DNA from: Gadus chalcogrammus
Lineage: Eukaryota > Chordata > Actinopteri > Gadiformes > Gadidae
Direction of reading: 5' to 3'
NCBI RefSeq assembly: GCF_026213295.1
Contig: NC_079422.1
Coordinates: 20,882,665 to 20,946,664, forward strand
Length of the DNA stretch: 64,000 nt
Part shown: positions 1-11,909 of the stretch, piece by piece
Layout: every line of letters starts with the position of its first letter
Numbering within the stretch: position 1 is the stretch's first letter
Notes under the pieces: model-generated
Told to the model about the DNA's origin: nothing
The model's database searches: none
Seen by the model: only the letters and a program-made list of their open reading frames with translations
Translations under genes and position numbers: made by a program

Positions 1-448
1 TTTTTTCTCTCTAATCCCATTCAGAGAAAAACGTTGACCCAACAAGAGTGAGTTCGACGGTAATTACGTTTTTATTACTCTCTTGGCTTCCTCGGATGGT
101 TTAAGCATGAGACACTTTTAATTATACATTGCTGCTAGATGAAAGTGAAGGCCTGCAAGTGTTTCGGTCACACATTCCACAACGTGAAACACTGTTGAAA
201 CACTGTTGCATAAACATAGAAAAATGAATGTACATTAAAATGTACTTCAGGAATATAGACCTACTACAATACAAAGGAGTTTGAAATCCCTTGTCCATAG
301 CCATGTTCAAACTAATGCTTGAATATGATGTTTTGTTTGAGTTCAGGTGGACAATCGGATGGATCATCAAGTAGTCATTCCTACATTCCCAGCTGGTGAT
401 ACAACAGAACCATGTGGTTTATTGCTGTGGTTTCTTTATTTATTCCAG

Positions 449-535
449 GGGTGACTATCATTGTCCTCTTGGCTTGCCTCATGGTGGGCGCGTTAACCTA
501 CTTCATCTACAAAAGGAAAAAGAAAAGCTTTCAAG
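449..535 (+). CDS. igflr1: igflr1 transmembrane exon, duplicate copy
   Basis: This 87-base exon encodes a single hydrophobic helix (VTIIVLLACLMVGALTYFIY) followed by a basic stop-transfer stretch (KRKKKSFQ). It has an AG acceptor (447-448) and a GT donor (536-537). It is identical to 33853-33939. The ectodomain exons that should precede it are not in the window to its left, so only the 3' half of the gene is seen here. The sequence just upstream (350-420) differs from copy 2 by several indels. Confidence 0.75.
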
Positions 536-730
536 GTAGGCCAATTAAAGATGCACTGTCTGTTTTGTTTATGTATATACTTTTTCTTACACAAGGGCGC
601 CTCTGTATGGGACCCTGCAGTCTCCAATGCTCTTCTTTAAATCCAACGCTTTTTATATTGATCTGAAATGGAATAACTTTACCAGCACAGTGCGGTGAGG
701 GGATGATGACAACAAGCCTTAGAGGGTCAT

Positions 731-1529
731 AGTTAAGGGTTTAGAACTGAAAAAAGGGTTATAGTAAAGGGTTTAGAACTGAAGAAAGGGTTATAGGAAA
801 GGGTTTAAAACTGAAGAAAGGGTTATAGTAAAGGGTTTAGAACTGAAGAAAGGGTTATAGGAAAGGGTTTAAAACTGAAGAAAGGGTTATAGTAAAGGGT
901 TTAGAACTGAAGAAAGGGTTATAGGAAAGGGTTTAAAACTGAAGAAAGGGTTAGAGTAAAGGGTTTAGAACTGAAGAAAGGGTTATAGGAAAGGGTTTAA
1001 AACTGAAGAAAGGGTTATAGGAAAGGGTTTAAAACTGAAGAAAGGGTTATAGGAAAGGGTTTAGAACTGAAGAAAGGGTTAGAGGAAAGGGTTTAAAACT
1101 GAAGAAAGGGTTAGAGTAAAGGGTTTAGAACTGAAGAAAGGGTTAGGGGAAAGGGTTTAAAACTGAAGAAAGGGTTATAGGAAAGGGTTTAAAACGGAAG
1201 AAAGGGTTAGAGTAAAGGGTTTAAAACTGAAGAAAGGGTTATAGGAAAGGGTTTAAAACGGAAGAAAGGGTTATAGGAAAGGGTTTAGAACTGAAGAAAG
1301 GGTTATAGTAAAGGGTTTAGAACTGAAGAAAGGGTTAGAGGAAAGGGTTTAGAACTGAAGAAAGGGTTATAGGAAAGGGTTTAGAACTGAAGAAAGGGTT
1401 AGAGGAAAGGGTTTAGAACTGAAGAAAGGGTTAGAGTAAAGGGTTTAGAACTGAAGAAAGGGTTAGAGTAAAGGGTTTAGAACTGAAGAAAGGGTTAGAG
1501 TAAAGGGTTTAGAACTGAAGAAAGGGTTA
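731..1529. repeat. 32-bp GGGTTA-rich minisatellite, copy 1
   Basis: About 25 tandem units of 32 bp are present. Each unit is two similar 16-base halves (GAAGAAAGGGTTATAG and TAAAGGGTTTAGAACT). In the first third, units with GTAAAG...TTAGAACT alternate with units with GGAAAG...TTAAAACT, so a 64-bp higher-order unit is visible. Two more units lie beyond the transposon at 2621-2680. The unit number is the same as in copy 2. Confidence 0.9.
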
Positions 1530-2620
1530 GGGGAGAGTGGGGTAAGTAGTGCCATTTTTTACTTAAAGTGCCCTTAAAGCACGGGGATAACAGTAATGCC
1601 TCCAACTAAGACATCTACATAGTGTTTAGGATGTTGTGCATCCCTGGGAACAAATACTTTTGATCTTAAACAAACTGTTTGAGAAATACAGCTTTAGAAA
1701 AAAAAAGTGGTGTTGTGGCACAACATGCCCCGGTACGGGGTAAGTTGTGCCATTAGAGAGAATACACTGGGGTAAATTGTGCCATTGATAATTTAAGTAA
1801 AACAGATCATTTTAATATCACAAATGATAATTATATATAAAAAAAAAAAAAGCAAGACAAATTCAATACAAATTACTTGTTTAACTTTATTTAAAGTTTT
1901 AACAACATCAAAGGCCACTTTTGGTGGAGTTTTCTTCTGAGTCACTTTGCACGTTGTTTTCTTCTTGGTTCTTTTCTTCTCTCTTTCATTCTATTTATTT
2001 TCCAGTTCAGCCTTTTTACCTTCTTTTTCTTTCTTTATCTTTTTCTTGTGTGTCGGTCATGATTCTATTTTTCACTTTCTTTTTTACAATTCTGTTCTTT
2101 CTTTCTGTGGCTTTTGGTAAGGGGAAGAATGACTTCTGGAGACACATAACCCAAGTGAGCAGATTCGTCACACATCTTTTTATGGTCATCCTGCGTATGG
2201 TATTCCCCTCTTACTCCTCTTTCACTTGTTGGAAAGACTTGGAAAAACTTAACCCAGGCCCTCTGGCACAAATGACCCCAGAGCTGTTTTGAGCAAGCAT
2301 CATGCTAACTGTATGGACTCATGCTGTAGCTTACTAAAGCAATAAAACATGTGTGAACTGTTTTCAAAGTTGTCTATAATTGTTCAAACACAGCAATCAA
2401 AAAACCTTAATCATAGAGATGTTACTTTTGACGGAAAAACAAACTTTTTTGAACTTAAAGGTGCTTACCTCTCAAGCCATGTGTCTCCCATCTTTGCAGG
2501 ATGAGTGAAATGGATGCCCCTTACAAAAATATGTTGTCACATGAAGAACTTCTTCTATGGTTTTCTAGGAAACAGGGGTGGCACTACTTGCCCCCTGGCA
2601 CAAATGATCTCACTCTCCCC
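1530..2620. mobile_element. Non-autonomous DNA transposon with TA target duplication
   Basis: The element starts GGGGAGAGTGGGGTAAGTAG and ends CACTCTCCCC, so the outer 10 bases are inverted. The next inverted block (AAGTAGTGCCA) is shifted by an insertion at one end. Several GTGCCA motifs repeat in the subterminal 5' region. The flanking TA dinucleotides (1528-1529, 2621-2622) join to restore the minisatellite unit GGGTTATAGTAAAG exactly, which supports a 2-bp TA target duplication. The interior encodes only a Lys/Glu-rich stretch on the minus strand (2065-2271) and no complete transposase. Superfamily unknown; TA duplication is typical of Tc1/mariner-like and some other elements. Confidence 0.75.
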
Positions 2621-2742
2621 TATAGTAAAGGGTTTAGAACTGAAGAAAGGGTTATAGGAAAGGGTTTAGAACAGAAGATAGGACCATATGCCCTTTGACC
2701 TGTCTGTCTTTTCATTGAGTGCTACCCTAACCCTAACCCCAG

Positions 2743-2810
2743 AGCTGAGGCAGGTGAAGCACAAGAATAAGAGGCTGAAGACAGACGGACTAGCGGCTGT
2801 ACGGTCGTAT
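2743..2810 (+). CDS. igflr1: Possible igflr1 juxtamembrane exon, duplicate copy
   Basis: This is the copy of the candidate exon at 36161-36228. It is basic (LRQVKHKNKRLKTDG) and follows a CCCTAACCCTAACCCCAG acceptor. The entry phase fits the transmembrane exon and the exit phase fits the death-domain exon. The donor (GTACAA) is weak, so the call is tentative. Confidence 0.35.
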
Positions 2811-3588
2811 GTACAACATATTTCATCCTGAGCTAATGTTCCCTTCTCCGCGTTGTTTACACGTCACACGTGACTAGGGCTAATTGCAGATGGAAACGGT
2901 AATGGGGCTTTTTTGAGTCAACGTGACGGCCAGGAATGGAAAGCGGTTCTAAGTAAGTCCTAAAGATGGCCTCTCTTAGCTCAACGCTCAAGCTACGCTA
3001 AGCTTGTGCCAAAGCTTCAGGCACACAGAACAAGTCCCGCCGCAGCCATGGAACGCTGCTTTCTCCAGTACTGCCACCATATCGCAGATATTGTTGTGTC
3101 ACTTTGAAACGATGTCGTGATTGTTTCCAACTCAAAGGGCCCATATTGTACCACCAAGGTGTCTTCGTCATTTTTCAGGACCCAACTTATTAACGTGCAC
3201 TGTCTCAAAATATGGGCCCTTTAAGTCGGATGTATTTTGTGTTGCTACTTATTAAAGACAACATGAAAAAGCTTTTCAGGGATTGTTCTTACTTCCCTAA
3301 TATGCAGTATGGGAATATCTACAAAACACGCATTTGGGGTTTAAACAGACCAAGCCAAATTGACAAAGTGTCCCCTTCCTCATATAGCTGTCATCAGCTA
3401 TAGAGGATGAGACATTTAGTGGATGTAAGGTGTACTGTCCGTTTTCATGTTGGCTTTAACGTACGTCCGTGTGCAGTCGCTCTGAACATCCCTCAAGACG
3501 CTCGACTTTGAATCTCATTCCACGTGTAATGAAACTAACAGTCCCTGTTTGGTACGCCTGTTGAACCCCACCCACTTAAGTTCCACAG

Positions 3589-3906
3589 GTGTCTGCGGCC
3601 CCCCTGCGGATGGTGCTGGACGATCTGGACGTCCTGGAGGAGCTCATAATCCTCCTGGACCCAGAAGGCCACGGGGTGAAGTGCACCCGACACCTGGCGT
3701 CGTACTGCTCCTTCCCGTCCACCTGGATCAACTACACCTACTCCATGAGGGACAGCAAGAGCCCCCTGAAGACCCTGTTAGAGGGGGTGACCACCAAGTA
3801 CCCTGAGTGGACGGTGGGGGACCTGGCCCGGTTGCTAGGGGAGATGGGGCGCACCGACGCTATAGTGGTCCTGGCTAAACTCAGACCGAGTGTACACACC
3901 GTCTGA
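3589..3906 (+). CDS. igflr1: igflr1 death-domain exon, duplicate copy
   Basis: This terminal exon encodes 105 residues ending ...LAKLRPSVHTV and a TGA stop, identical to 37007-37324. It contains the IGFLR1 hallmark LDDLDVLEELIILLDPE and the conserved helix TRHLASYC. The reading frame is intact. Because no 5' exons are visible with it, this copy cannot be called a functional gene from this window. Confidence 0.8.
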   Translation: MSAAPLRMVLDDLDVLEELIILLDPEGHGVKCTRHLASYCSFPSTWINYTYSMRDSKSPLKTLLEGVTTKYPEWTVGDLARLLGEMGRTDAIVVLAKLRPSVHTV

Positions 3907-4579
3907 AGGCCAGTGTGTGTTCTTGCGACTTCATCTCGTAAGCAACACAACAGGGGGTCTGCACCACACACAGCCTAGAGACTTGAGTCTCAAGGGCTTG
4001 TGGCGTGCGTGTCGAACCAATTCAGAATGTGAATGCAAAGGCCACAAATGTTGCCGACCAGTGAGGGGTGTAGTGAGAGGGAGTGGCAAACATGTACCAG
4101 GGGACAGTGGGACTTCATGGACTTAACTTCATAACATAGCATTGAAAGTAGATTACATAGAAAAAAATAATTACAATTTTTTAAGTATTTTGTATGTTGT
4201 ACCAATATTGTATTATTGTATATATTGCAAAAATATATAAATGTATGCAAGTGTGTTTGCAGACGCGTCTACTTCCCCCATACTGTATTGCAGTTACATT
4301 TTTTTCAAGGTTTTCCAAAACCTTGAAAGAAATCTGAAAAACCTGTATACCCAAAATCTGGTCCACATATTCCGCAATATCTCATCATCATTCGATCAAA
4401 CACCAATCCACTTCGAAGCCTCATTAGCCTGACGAGCTAGCATGTTTGCAGAATATTGCTCACATGATGAGTTAGCTCAATGTGACGCCAGTGATGTCCG
4501 ATGTTCTGAAATCGTTGTGTTTGTGTGAGGAGGATGTGTTCTACTAGTTTTTTATTTTTTAAACATTGAACACATACAT

Positions 4580-4617
4580 TAGGTATGTATGTTTTCTTTA
4601 GAAAACATACATACCTA
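4580..4617. repeat. Perfect 17-bp hairpin, copy 1
   Basis: The arm TAGGTATGTATGTTTTC (4580-4596) is followed by the loop TTTA and its exact reverse complement (4601-4617). It lies in the inferred igflr1 3' UTR and is identical in copy 2 at 38000-38037. Confidence 0.85.
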
Positions 4618-4711
4618 GTTTAGGATGCATGATGCTGAATAATTATCTTTCCATTTTATTTTAGATTTGTATGCCTTTTTTTATGCGTGCATTTTTTTTT
4701 CACTTTGATTC

Positions 4712-4778
4712 AATAAAGTACGATGATACAAAAATTTGATTTGCTCAATGTTTGTTCAAACATCTTTACATCTTTATT
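4712..4778. promoter_or_regulatory. Opposed polyadenylation signals, copy 1
   Basis: AATAAA on the plus strand at 4712-4717 would end igflr1, and AATAAA on the minus strand (TTTATT at 4773-4778) would end kmt2b. They correspond to 38134-38201 in copy 2. Confidence 0.5.
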
Positions 4779-5058
4779 AAGCAAATAACATTATAAATAA
4801 AAAAGTGCATAGAAAAATTAAACAGGTTTAGAAATATGTATACAATTATTTACAAACTCAGGGTTTATTTGTACAAGGTAACAAGACACGTTTAAAGTCC
4901 ACACATTTTTCTAATTTTTATGTCTTTTACACTTTTATACTTTAAAATAACCCTACTATATATTTATATATAATAACATACAGCTTTCTGAACAGATTCT
5001 GGGAGCGACGGTCCTGGTAACTTCAGGTTTTGACTAGTGCTTTGCATCCTTCATTACA

Positions 5059-5119
5059 CACACACACACACACACACTCACACACATGCGCACACACACA
5101 CATACACGCACGCACACAC
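5059..5119. repeat. CA-rich microsatellite, copy 1
   Basis: Interrupted CA repeat with CTC, TGCG and CGCA variants. The same interruptions are present in copy 2 at about 38481-38544. Confidence 0.85.
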
Positions 5120-7013
5120 AGGCCAGCTCTGCAGGACATTAACACCACCCTACTCTTTCATCCTCTTTTTTGCAGTATACCAAAAAGTCCATCTGAACAA
5201 CTGAGGTAGAATCCTTGAAAGCAGTTGGGAGTGACTCTTGTTTTGCAAATGGATGATTGACATGAACATCTGGGCTCCATCCCAGTGATTGGACATGCAG
5301 ACCGAGGGGAGGGGGGGGGGGCATAACACACTTATTCTTTCCACAAGGGACCCTCTAATGGGCTTGTGAATTGGGGGTGTTCCATGACAACAATGTGTGT
5401 TGTGGGGGGCAAACTGCTCACAAACTTACTCGGTGGGTGATTCTAAAGTTGTCGGAATTCTGTCCAGGAAAACTCAATTAAGAAAAGAAAAATTAAATAA
5501 ATAAAATTTTTTTTTTTAAAAGACCTGCTTTAGAATCATTTGTCCATAAATCACAACCAACATCTGACCTGAAGTACGATTCAAGTAAAAGAAAAAGGAA
5601 ACAAAGAAATGCAAAAAAGGAACATAAAAAATCTCACCGAAAATCTCCCATGATGCATCTATACCTACACAGAAAAAAACGCCAATTAGCCCATCCCATA
5701 ATCTGAATGGAAACATTTATAAATAGGATGAATCCGAATAGTGTGGGTTCACCATCACCATGAACATCGACCCAGAACCACTGGTCCTGGTCGGCCGTAG
5801 CAACATCTCTAGACTATCCCCAGGGTTCTCTCAGGAGAACCGAGGTCCGTACAGCGAGTCTGTCCCGATACCAGTTTACCAGCCGCGGAACACGCTGGGA
5901 TTAACATGACTGGTGCCCCGTGATTGGACTACACAGGGGGGGGGGGGGCTGCTCCCATTGGTCAGCAGAGATACTGCAGGAAGAAAACAAGTGACATTAA
6001 AAAGAACACATCTTAAAAAAAAAAAAAGCGTAATGTACAGATTCGGTCTTGAACGTGGGCCTGATTGATTAGTGTTTTCTACATACACTTCTTTGCCCTA
6101 AAAAGTTACAGATTTTTTAAATGACAATCTCCAGATGAAACCGTTGCACTGAGATAACTCGCTCGTCGTTGACGTTGAGTAAAACCAAGCTGAATCGAGG
6201 TGCGATGTAGTCGCCGCCCCTCAACTCGAGGGACTGAAATGGGAAGAGGATTATTTAATGCGCATGATTCGATTAAACGGCAGAGAACGACATTGATTTT
6301 TAGGGAAATCTCTCGTTAAAGACCCTTTCCAATCTTAGCACCAGTTTCTTGTCATGGTTAAACACACACGGATATCTACGAATAAAATGAACTACGACGC
6401 GACAAAATGAGTAAAACAAGTTGAATGACGTGCAGGGAGGGGGGGGTGAGAGGAGAGGGGAGGGGAGGGGGCGGTGGCGCCCCGATGGCGAGAGGAGAGG
6501 ATGGAGCCCACATGATCAGGCATTTGGCCGGACAGGAACCCAAACAACGACATCAATCAAACATAAAAAAGGAATCCCTCTCCCCGCCGGTGTACAAGTT
6601 ATCGTCTGTGATTGAATCAAATAAGGCTTGACGTGTGCATTAAAGAGAAGATCCAGGTTGCAGAAATAGAGACGCTCCGTTGGCAGGTTCATCGTGAACC
6701 CCCCACCCCCCCCCGCCCGCACTCGCTGCTATAGCTACCTCCGTCCCGACGGGGGGGGCGCGGCCGTTTGCGCCCGGTGTGTTGGCAGAGCGGCCGTGGC
6801 CACAGAGCGTTTCACCGTCCGCGCAGAACATAAAAGCAGGCGAGACACTCGTCGTCCTCGTCGTCATCAGCAGGTAGGTTACGCTCGCGTTCCTCTGGTC
6901 TGACACCCGTCTCCAGCACTGGCCCCCCCCGCTCTGCTCCCAGTCTCCCCTCCCAAGTGGCTTACTCCCCTGCTGTGTGGACCAGCAAACACCCCACCCC
7001 CCCCCCCCCCCCA

Positions 7014-7113
7014 NNNNNNNNNNNNNNNNNNNNNNNNNNNNNNNNNNNNNNNNNNNNNNNNNNNNNNNNNNNNNNNNNNNNNNNNNNNNNNNNNNNNNNN
7101 NNNNNNNNNNNNN
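7014..7113. other. Assembly gap of exactly 100 N
   Basis: Exactly 100 unknown bases, the usual placeholder for a gap of unknown size. Poly-C borders it on both sides (before 7013 and 7114-7219), so both contigs ended in a C homopolymer. The sequence after the gap does not continue the copy-2 sequence found after its own poly-C run. Confidence 0.97.
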
Positions 7114-7118
7114 CCCCC

Positions 7119-7197
<79 letters not shown>

Positions 7198-7219
7198 CGC
7201 CCCCCCCCCCCCCCCCCCC
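7114..7219. repeat. Poly-C run at contig start
   Basis: About 100 bases of almost pure C, interrupted by one A and one GCG. It produces artificial poly-Pro and poly-Gly reading frames. A run this long at a contig edge may be partly a sequencing artefact. Confidence 0.9.
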
Positions 7220-8493
7220 CTGCACCCCTCCTCCTCTCCTCCAACCCTTATCGACCCCCTCCCGCCTTCATCCACTCCCTCCCTCCTCCACCAGGGGGAG
7301 CTCCAGCAACCCCCCCACCCCCCTTCCACGTTGTGTATCATTCATGCTACTTTAAGGTTTCTCGGGTAAACCCGGAGGCCAATGTAATTGTAAATGGACC
7401 CGCCCATCGTCACCTGAAATGATCATCTTCTCTGCTCTCTGAGGAGAGATACACCGGACCGACAGTTAAACACACTCAAACTAAAGTGTTCATGTTGACC
7501 AGTTAAACACATTAAAACAACATGTTAACCTTATGTTGAAACAGTGCCACTCATCCTTAAGGACATGTTAGTGTTGAACAGTTTAACGCTTTAGAGTAAA
7601 ATACATTTTTGTTCATTAGTAAGGTTGTTGTTAAAATAATTATGTACTGAAGCTGAAAATATGTGTTGTATAGATGACTGCGAATGAGAAAATGAGTGTA
7701 AAACTCACCTAGCGTAGCTGAGAGACTAGCAGCGATAAGAAGATACATTGTCACGTCAAGCCCACAAATTAGAGCCTACATCTCACTTCTCTGAGCCATG
7801 TGGTGGATTACCTCTTAGACTACAACATTTCTATGAAGTTAACCGTGTTCAGTTTAAGTGTTTGAGACACCTAAGTTGGCTTTTGATTCAACGTATAGTT
7901 AAGCCGATGATAAATAACATCCAGTGAAATGTTTTTGGTGGTATTTACAACATTGGGCTCTCTGTGTTTGTGACTTACTGAAGCTGTCATTGGTTCATTA
8001 ATATATCACTTAGTTGTTGATCGTTTTTTTTTATTCTTTATCCTGCTGCCTGAAGACCTGTAAAACAAAAATACCCACAAGTCCATTCTTTTATTGAACG
8101 CATGAAAATTTGGTGTACGATACTGCTGTATTTGTGTTGTTCCTGTTATTGCTTTTCGAGGAATTTGGAAACGTCACCATTCCAAAACAAAGTGTAAATA
8201 ACGTTGGCCGAAAAAATAAGCGTACCAGTAGACTATAATTATTATACATATGATTTGTATGATTTGTTCGCATTGTGTAATGGAAAAAAAAGTCGAAAAA
8301 AATGAAAACAAAAGTGCTGTTCTGAGAGGGAGAAACATTTCTCCTAACATGGCTGATTGCAAACGGACTGTTGTAAAAACCAGCACAACGACACAGTTAC
8401 TTCTGACTGAATGTACTTAGGGAAAAGCGGTGAGAATCACCTTTTGATTTGGAGTAGTTGCGTCCCGTGCATCGTAGAAACCCCCACACACAC

Positions 8494-8529
<36 letters not shown>

Positions 8530-9420
8530 CAGCCCACCTCGGGGCCCCCCAGAGAAGGTCCTGCATGCCTGAGGGCCCCGGGTCCTGGACCGTAGCACCG
8601 GGGGGTCCCTTACATCCCCTGGAGGTAACCCGTGTCCCTCTGACACGAGCATAGGCGCGTCACCGGGCGTGGTCGGGCTTGGTCGGCCATAGCGACGGCC
8701 CCGCCCGTTGTTCCGTGGAACGATCAAACCCATGGTTCACGTACGAGAATAACAGGCGAACGTGGGGGAAAAAAACGATTCCATTGCTTCATTTGAGGCT
8801 TTCCAAAACTGGGAGCCATGGTGTGTGGCGGTGGTCTCCGAGCGAGCTCCACAGCCCCCAGCCCATCGACTCGTAGTGACTCACACCTGATGATCACATA
8901 GAAAACCGACGAGCGACATGTACTGACGCTGTCCATCCCCCGCAGTGAGTCAAGAGGGGCTCTTTTAAAAACCAGCTAACGCTATCCGCTGATTGGTCTG
9001 TTGACCTCGTCGCTCGAGGGAAGGCCTTCTGTTGTTATTGTTGATGATGCAACAACCTCCGATTCATTTGGTCCGATAAACAAAAAACAATCGAGAGAAT
9101 CTTAATTCCATTCCTACGTTCAGCCTTTCATCATAACCGTTTGGGGGGGGGGGAGGGGGGGGGGGGGGGGTATTTTTCTTCCCACGTTGTCATAGTCACC
9201 TTATAAGCCGGAGTAATCATTTGGTTAGGGCTGCATCATCACTTCATTGATCAGGATCACGACAGAGAAAGGGAGGAAATCATTCTTGTATAATTTGTAC
9301 AGCTTCGTTAGTGAATGAAAATGTATCACAGTGTACTTCAGTGGATCTTGCATTGATACTGAAGGGATAGCTGAGAATAAGCTTGCCTATTTTATCCCCT
9401 AACCACCGACGGTTTCCTAC
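7220..9420. other. Non-coding stretch with simple repeats
   Basis: I see no supportable gene. The stretch contains a (GTA) trinucleotide run of about 12 units (8492-8528), a GC-rich patch (8530-8720) with no recognisable protein, and a poly-G run of about 28 bases with one A (9143-9170). Confidence 0.6.
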
Positions 9421-9439
9421 CAGCATTTAGCAGACGTAG

Positions 9440-9870
9440 AACAGTGTATATTGTAGTTCATCAACAGCGTATATTGTAGTTCAACTACGGTTTATTGTAG
9501 TTCAACAACAGCGTATGTTGTAGTTCAACAACAGCGTATATTGTAGTTCAACTATGGTTTATATTGTAGTTCAACAACAGCGTATATTGTAGTTCAACTA
9601 TGGTTTACATTGTAGTTTAACTACGGCCTATGTTGTAGTTTAACTACGGTGTATATAGTAGTTCAACAACAGCGTATATCGTAGTTCAACAACAACGTTT
9701 ATTGTAGTTAAACTACAGCGTGTGTTGTAGTTCAACAACAGCGTATATTGTAGTTCAACAACAGCGTATGTTGTAGTTCCTCTATGGTGTATTGTAGTTT
9801 CACTACGGCATATGTTCTAGTTCAACTACGGCGTATATTGTAGTTAAACTATGGTGTATGTGATAGTTTT
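9440..9870. repeat. 23-25 bp minisatellite
   Basis: About 17 degenerate units built on GTATATTGTAGTTCAACAAC, with a second flavour in which AACAACAG becomes AACTATGG or AACTACGG. There are no unique spacers between the units, so this is an ordinary satellite and not a CRISPR-like array. Confidence 0.85.
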
Positions 9871-9879
9871 ACTCACATT

Positions 9880-11770
9880 TGTATGTTTGTCCTGTCAAAT
9901 TCAATACTCCTTTTTGATTGCTGTTCTCTTCCTTCCCCGATGAAATATAACAGTAGTTATTACAATTTTAATTGCTGCATTATTGCCTTTTACAATGCTG
10001 TGTTTTGGATGTAATTAATATGTATTTTTTATTTATATGTAATAATAAATTGGATCAAGGGTCAAGCATTTGCAACTGTACTGTAGAATATAGAACTGTA
10101 TATTAAATCATACAACGTTGACCTTGTGAAACCGAACAGGTCGAGAGCCGCCATCCAATTGAAAAGGTAAAAAGCACAACTCCAGAAATTAATCTAACAG
10201 AACGTGTGTGCAGGCTGCTTACAGGCTGCTCACAGGAAAACCAAACTCTCCGGTGAGGCTGCGTCTCCTCTGTCTGCTTCCTCCAAAACATCCATGGTAT
10301 AGAGATGTCCTTATTTTGGCTCATGAAAACCAAAAACTATCTCTAGAGATCACTCATTTGGCAAAATATTCATGTAATTGTAATAGCAACAGATATTAAA
10401 CACTGAAATGTGATGATGCTCTTCAAAAATGTAATAAAATTTACAAATGGCCCATGAAACACTTTTTGCCATTTGTTTTCTTTTCACAGCCTCCACACCA
10501 CACTCACTCCCATCATGATCCCTGAAGTGTCAATGTGGAATGTTCCCGGTTCACTGAAACGTCTCCGCATCTGACTTCACTTATTAAGTTCAGAACCATG
10601 GAAAAGTGTTCACATAGCATTGGATCCATTATGGGATCTGTGATAATGTTTTCAAACTAACACCCAGAAGATAGAGACAGGCGGAAGTCCCCATCAACAT
10701 CACCTCGGATGAGGCAGTTGGTGAAATTCCCTCCTACACCTTCTCTCAGCGGTTCAGGAGTGACAGACGTCAAGTCAGTCCACTTCATCTGTATGGCCAA
10801 TTTCCTTCGTCACTATTTTGTAAGCCGTTAACTATTAACGTTTGAGGACACTCACAACAAGAAAATATCCCTTTGGCGAGGCATACACATGATATACAAA
10901 ACAATATTAATCATACAAAAATAAAATACCTTATAATATATGCATTAAATTAATATCCCTTTATAGATTTATGGTTTGAATTGAGCAGCCAGAAAAGTTG
11001 ATGCCTTTATTGATATTAAGAAGCGGACATGGCTTTAAAGAAGGCGAGATAAAACTAGGGTAGGCTATTTGATAATATTATGGGTAGGCCTACTGTCGTT
11101 TCTCAGGCGGTCCGTTAATATAGCGGTTCGTTAACGGAATACAATGTTGGGCCTACTTTATTTTCACTTTATTTAATAGTTGGATGAGGCTCAGAGTGCC
11201 TGATTAACAACTAACGCAAACCTCGGGGGCAAAAACAAGGACATCCAGAAAGCATAAAGCACCACCAGTATTGCCAGATTGGGACAGATCTCCTGCCCAA
11301 TCTGGCAACCCTGGCTGCAGCGCGCTGCAGCCAGTTCGCATGAGAGGCTGCCCGGAGACCGACGTGCAAAAGCGCGCAATTTACGCATAAGAGAATAGAT
11401 TTCGCGTGTCTTTCGGGAGAAAAAACATTCATCGCAAGAACACCATATATCCATATATGATGCATTCATAAATCAAGCGTTTGTAAAATGTCAACGCTTT
11501 CGTTCTCTGAACAATTGCGCATGTGTCTCCTCCCCTCAATTCTGCCACCTGCCACCCGCCCCTCAATGATCGGTCCCTTTGAACCCTCCTCACCTTCATC
11601 TCTGAGTGAAGGGTTATATAAGGCTGCAGGGATATTGATAATAAGCTTTTACTCCAGAAGCAGGAGAATGTTTGGCCACTTAGATGACCGGTTTCCTAGG
11701 ATCCTACCAGCCTACCTTGCTAGGTCTTTCCCTCCCTTTCTCAAATAAGCCTATTATCTAGCCTTTTGCC
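9880..11770. other. AT-rich non-coding stretch
   Basis: No gene is recognised. A TATA-like motif (TTATATAAGG, about 11612-11621) lies downstream of GC-richer sequence. It could be a core promoter but no transcript-like exon follows it clearly. Confidence 0.4.
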
Positions 11771-11778
11771 CTAATGGG

Positions 11779-11800
11779 TTGTGTGTGTGTGTGTGTGTGT

Positions 11801-11840
<40 letters not shown>

Positions 11841-11908
11841 GTGTGTGTGTGTGTGTGTGTGCGTGTGCGTGTGCGTGTGTGTGTGTGGTGTGTGTGTGTG
11901 TGTGTGTG
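11779..11908. repeat. GT microsatellite
   Basis: A GT repeat of about 130 bases with a few interruptions (GG, TT, GC). The His-Thr reading frames it creates are not genes. Confidence 0.95.
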
Positions 11909-11909
11909 T

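Larger units (their letters stand above)
1..7013. repeat. Direct duplicate (copy 1) of 33407-40437
   Basis: Nearly every base matches 33407-40437 in the same orientation. The offset is about 33403 at the start and 33425 at the end, and the differences are mostly 1-4 base changes in homopolymers. It carries the igflr1 transmembrane and death-domain exons, the igflr1/kmt2b 3' region, a 32-bp minisatellite and a transposon. Single-base differences cluster in the first 420 bases. The copy ends inside a poly-C run at a 100-N gap, 60 bp short of the kmt2b stop codon. It may be a true tandem duplication, but an unmerged second assembly of the same locus fits better. The left limit is not visible because the match reaches base 1. 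Confidence 0.95.

Noticed and set aside
731..1529. GGGTTA-rich array as an interstitial telomere
   Set aside because: The unit is 32 bp with GGGTTA/GGGTTT embedded in other sequence, not the 6-bp telomere repeat.
1921..2292. Phe/Ser-rich frame in the TA transposon (and its copy at 35330)
   Set aside because: Low-complexity T-rich DNA; the opposite strand Lys/Glu-rich frame is likelier to be a transposase relic, but is too short to claim.
6640..7369. Long Gly-rich and Pro-rich reading frames across the N gap
   Set aside because: They are translations of poly-C/poly-G and of unknown bases, not genes.
8530..8720. GC-rich patch as an exon
   Set aside because: No recognisable domain, no convincing splice sites and Gly/Pro/Arg-rich frames typical of GC-rich non-coding DNA.
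9440..9870. Regular repeat resembling a CRISPR array
   Set aside because: There are no unique spacers, the units are degenerate and the genome is eukaryotic. The same applies to 41855-42120.
11612..11621. TATA box as a zbtb32 promoter
   Set aside because: It is 5 kb from the first coding exon, and no 5' exon or initiator can be linked to it.
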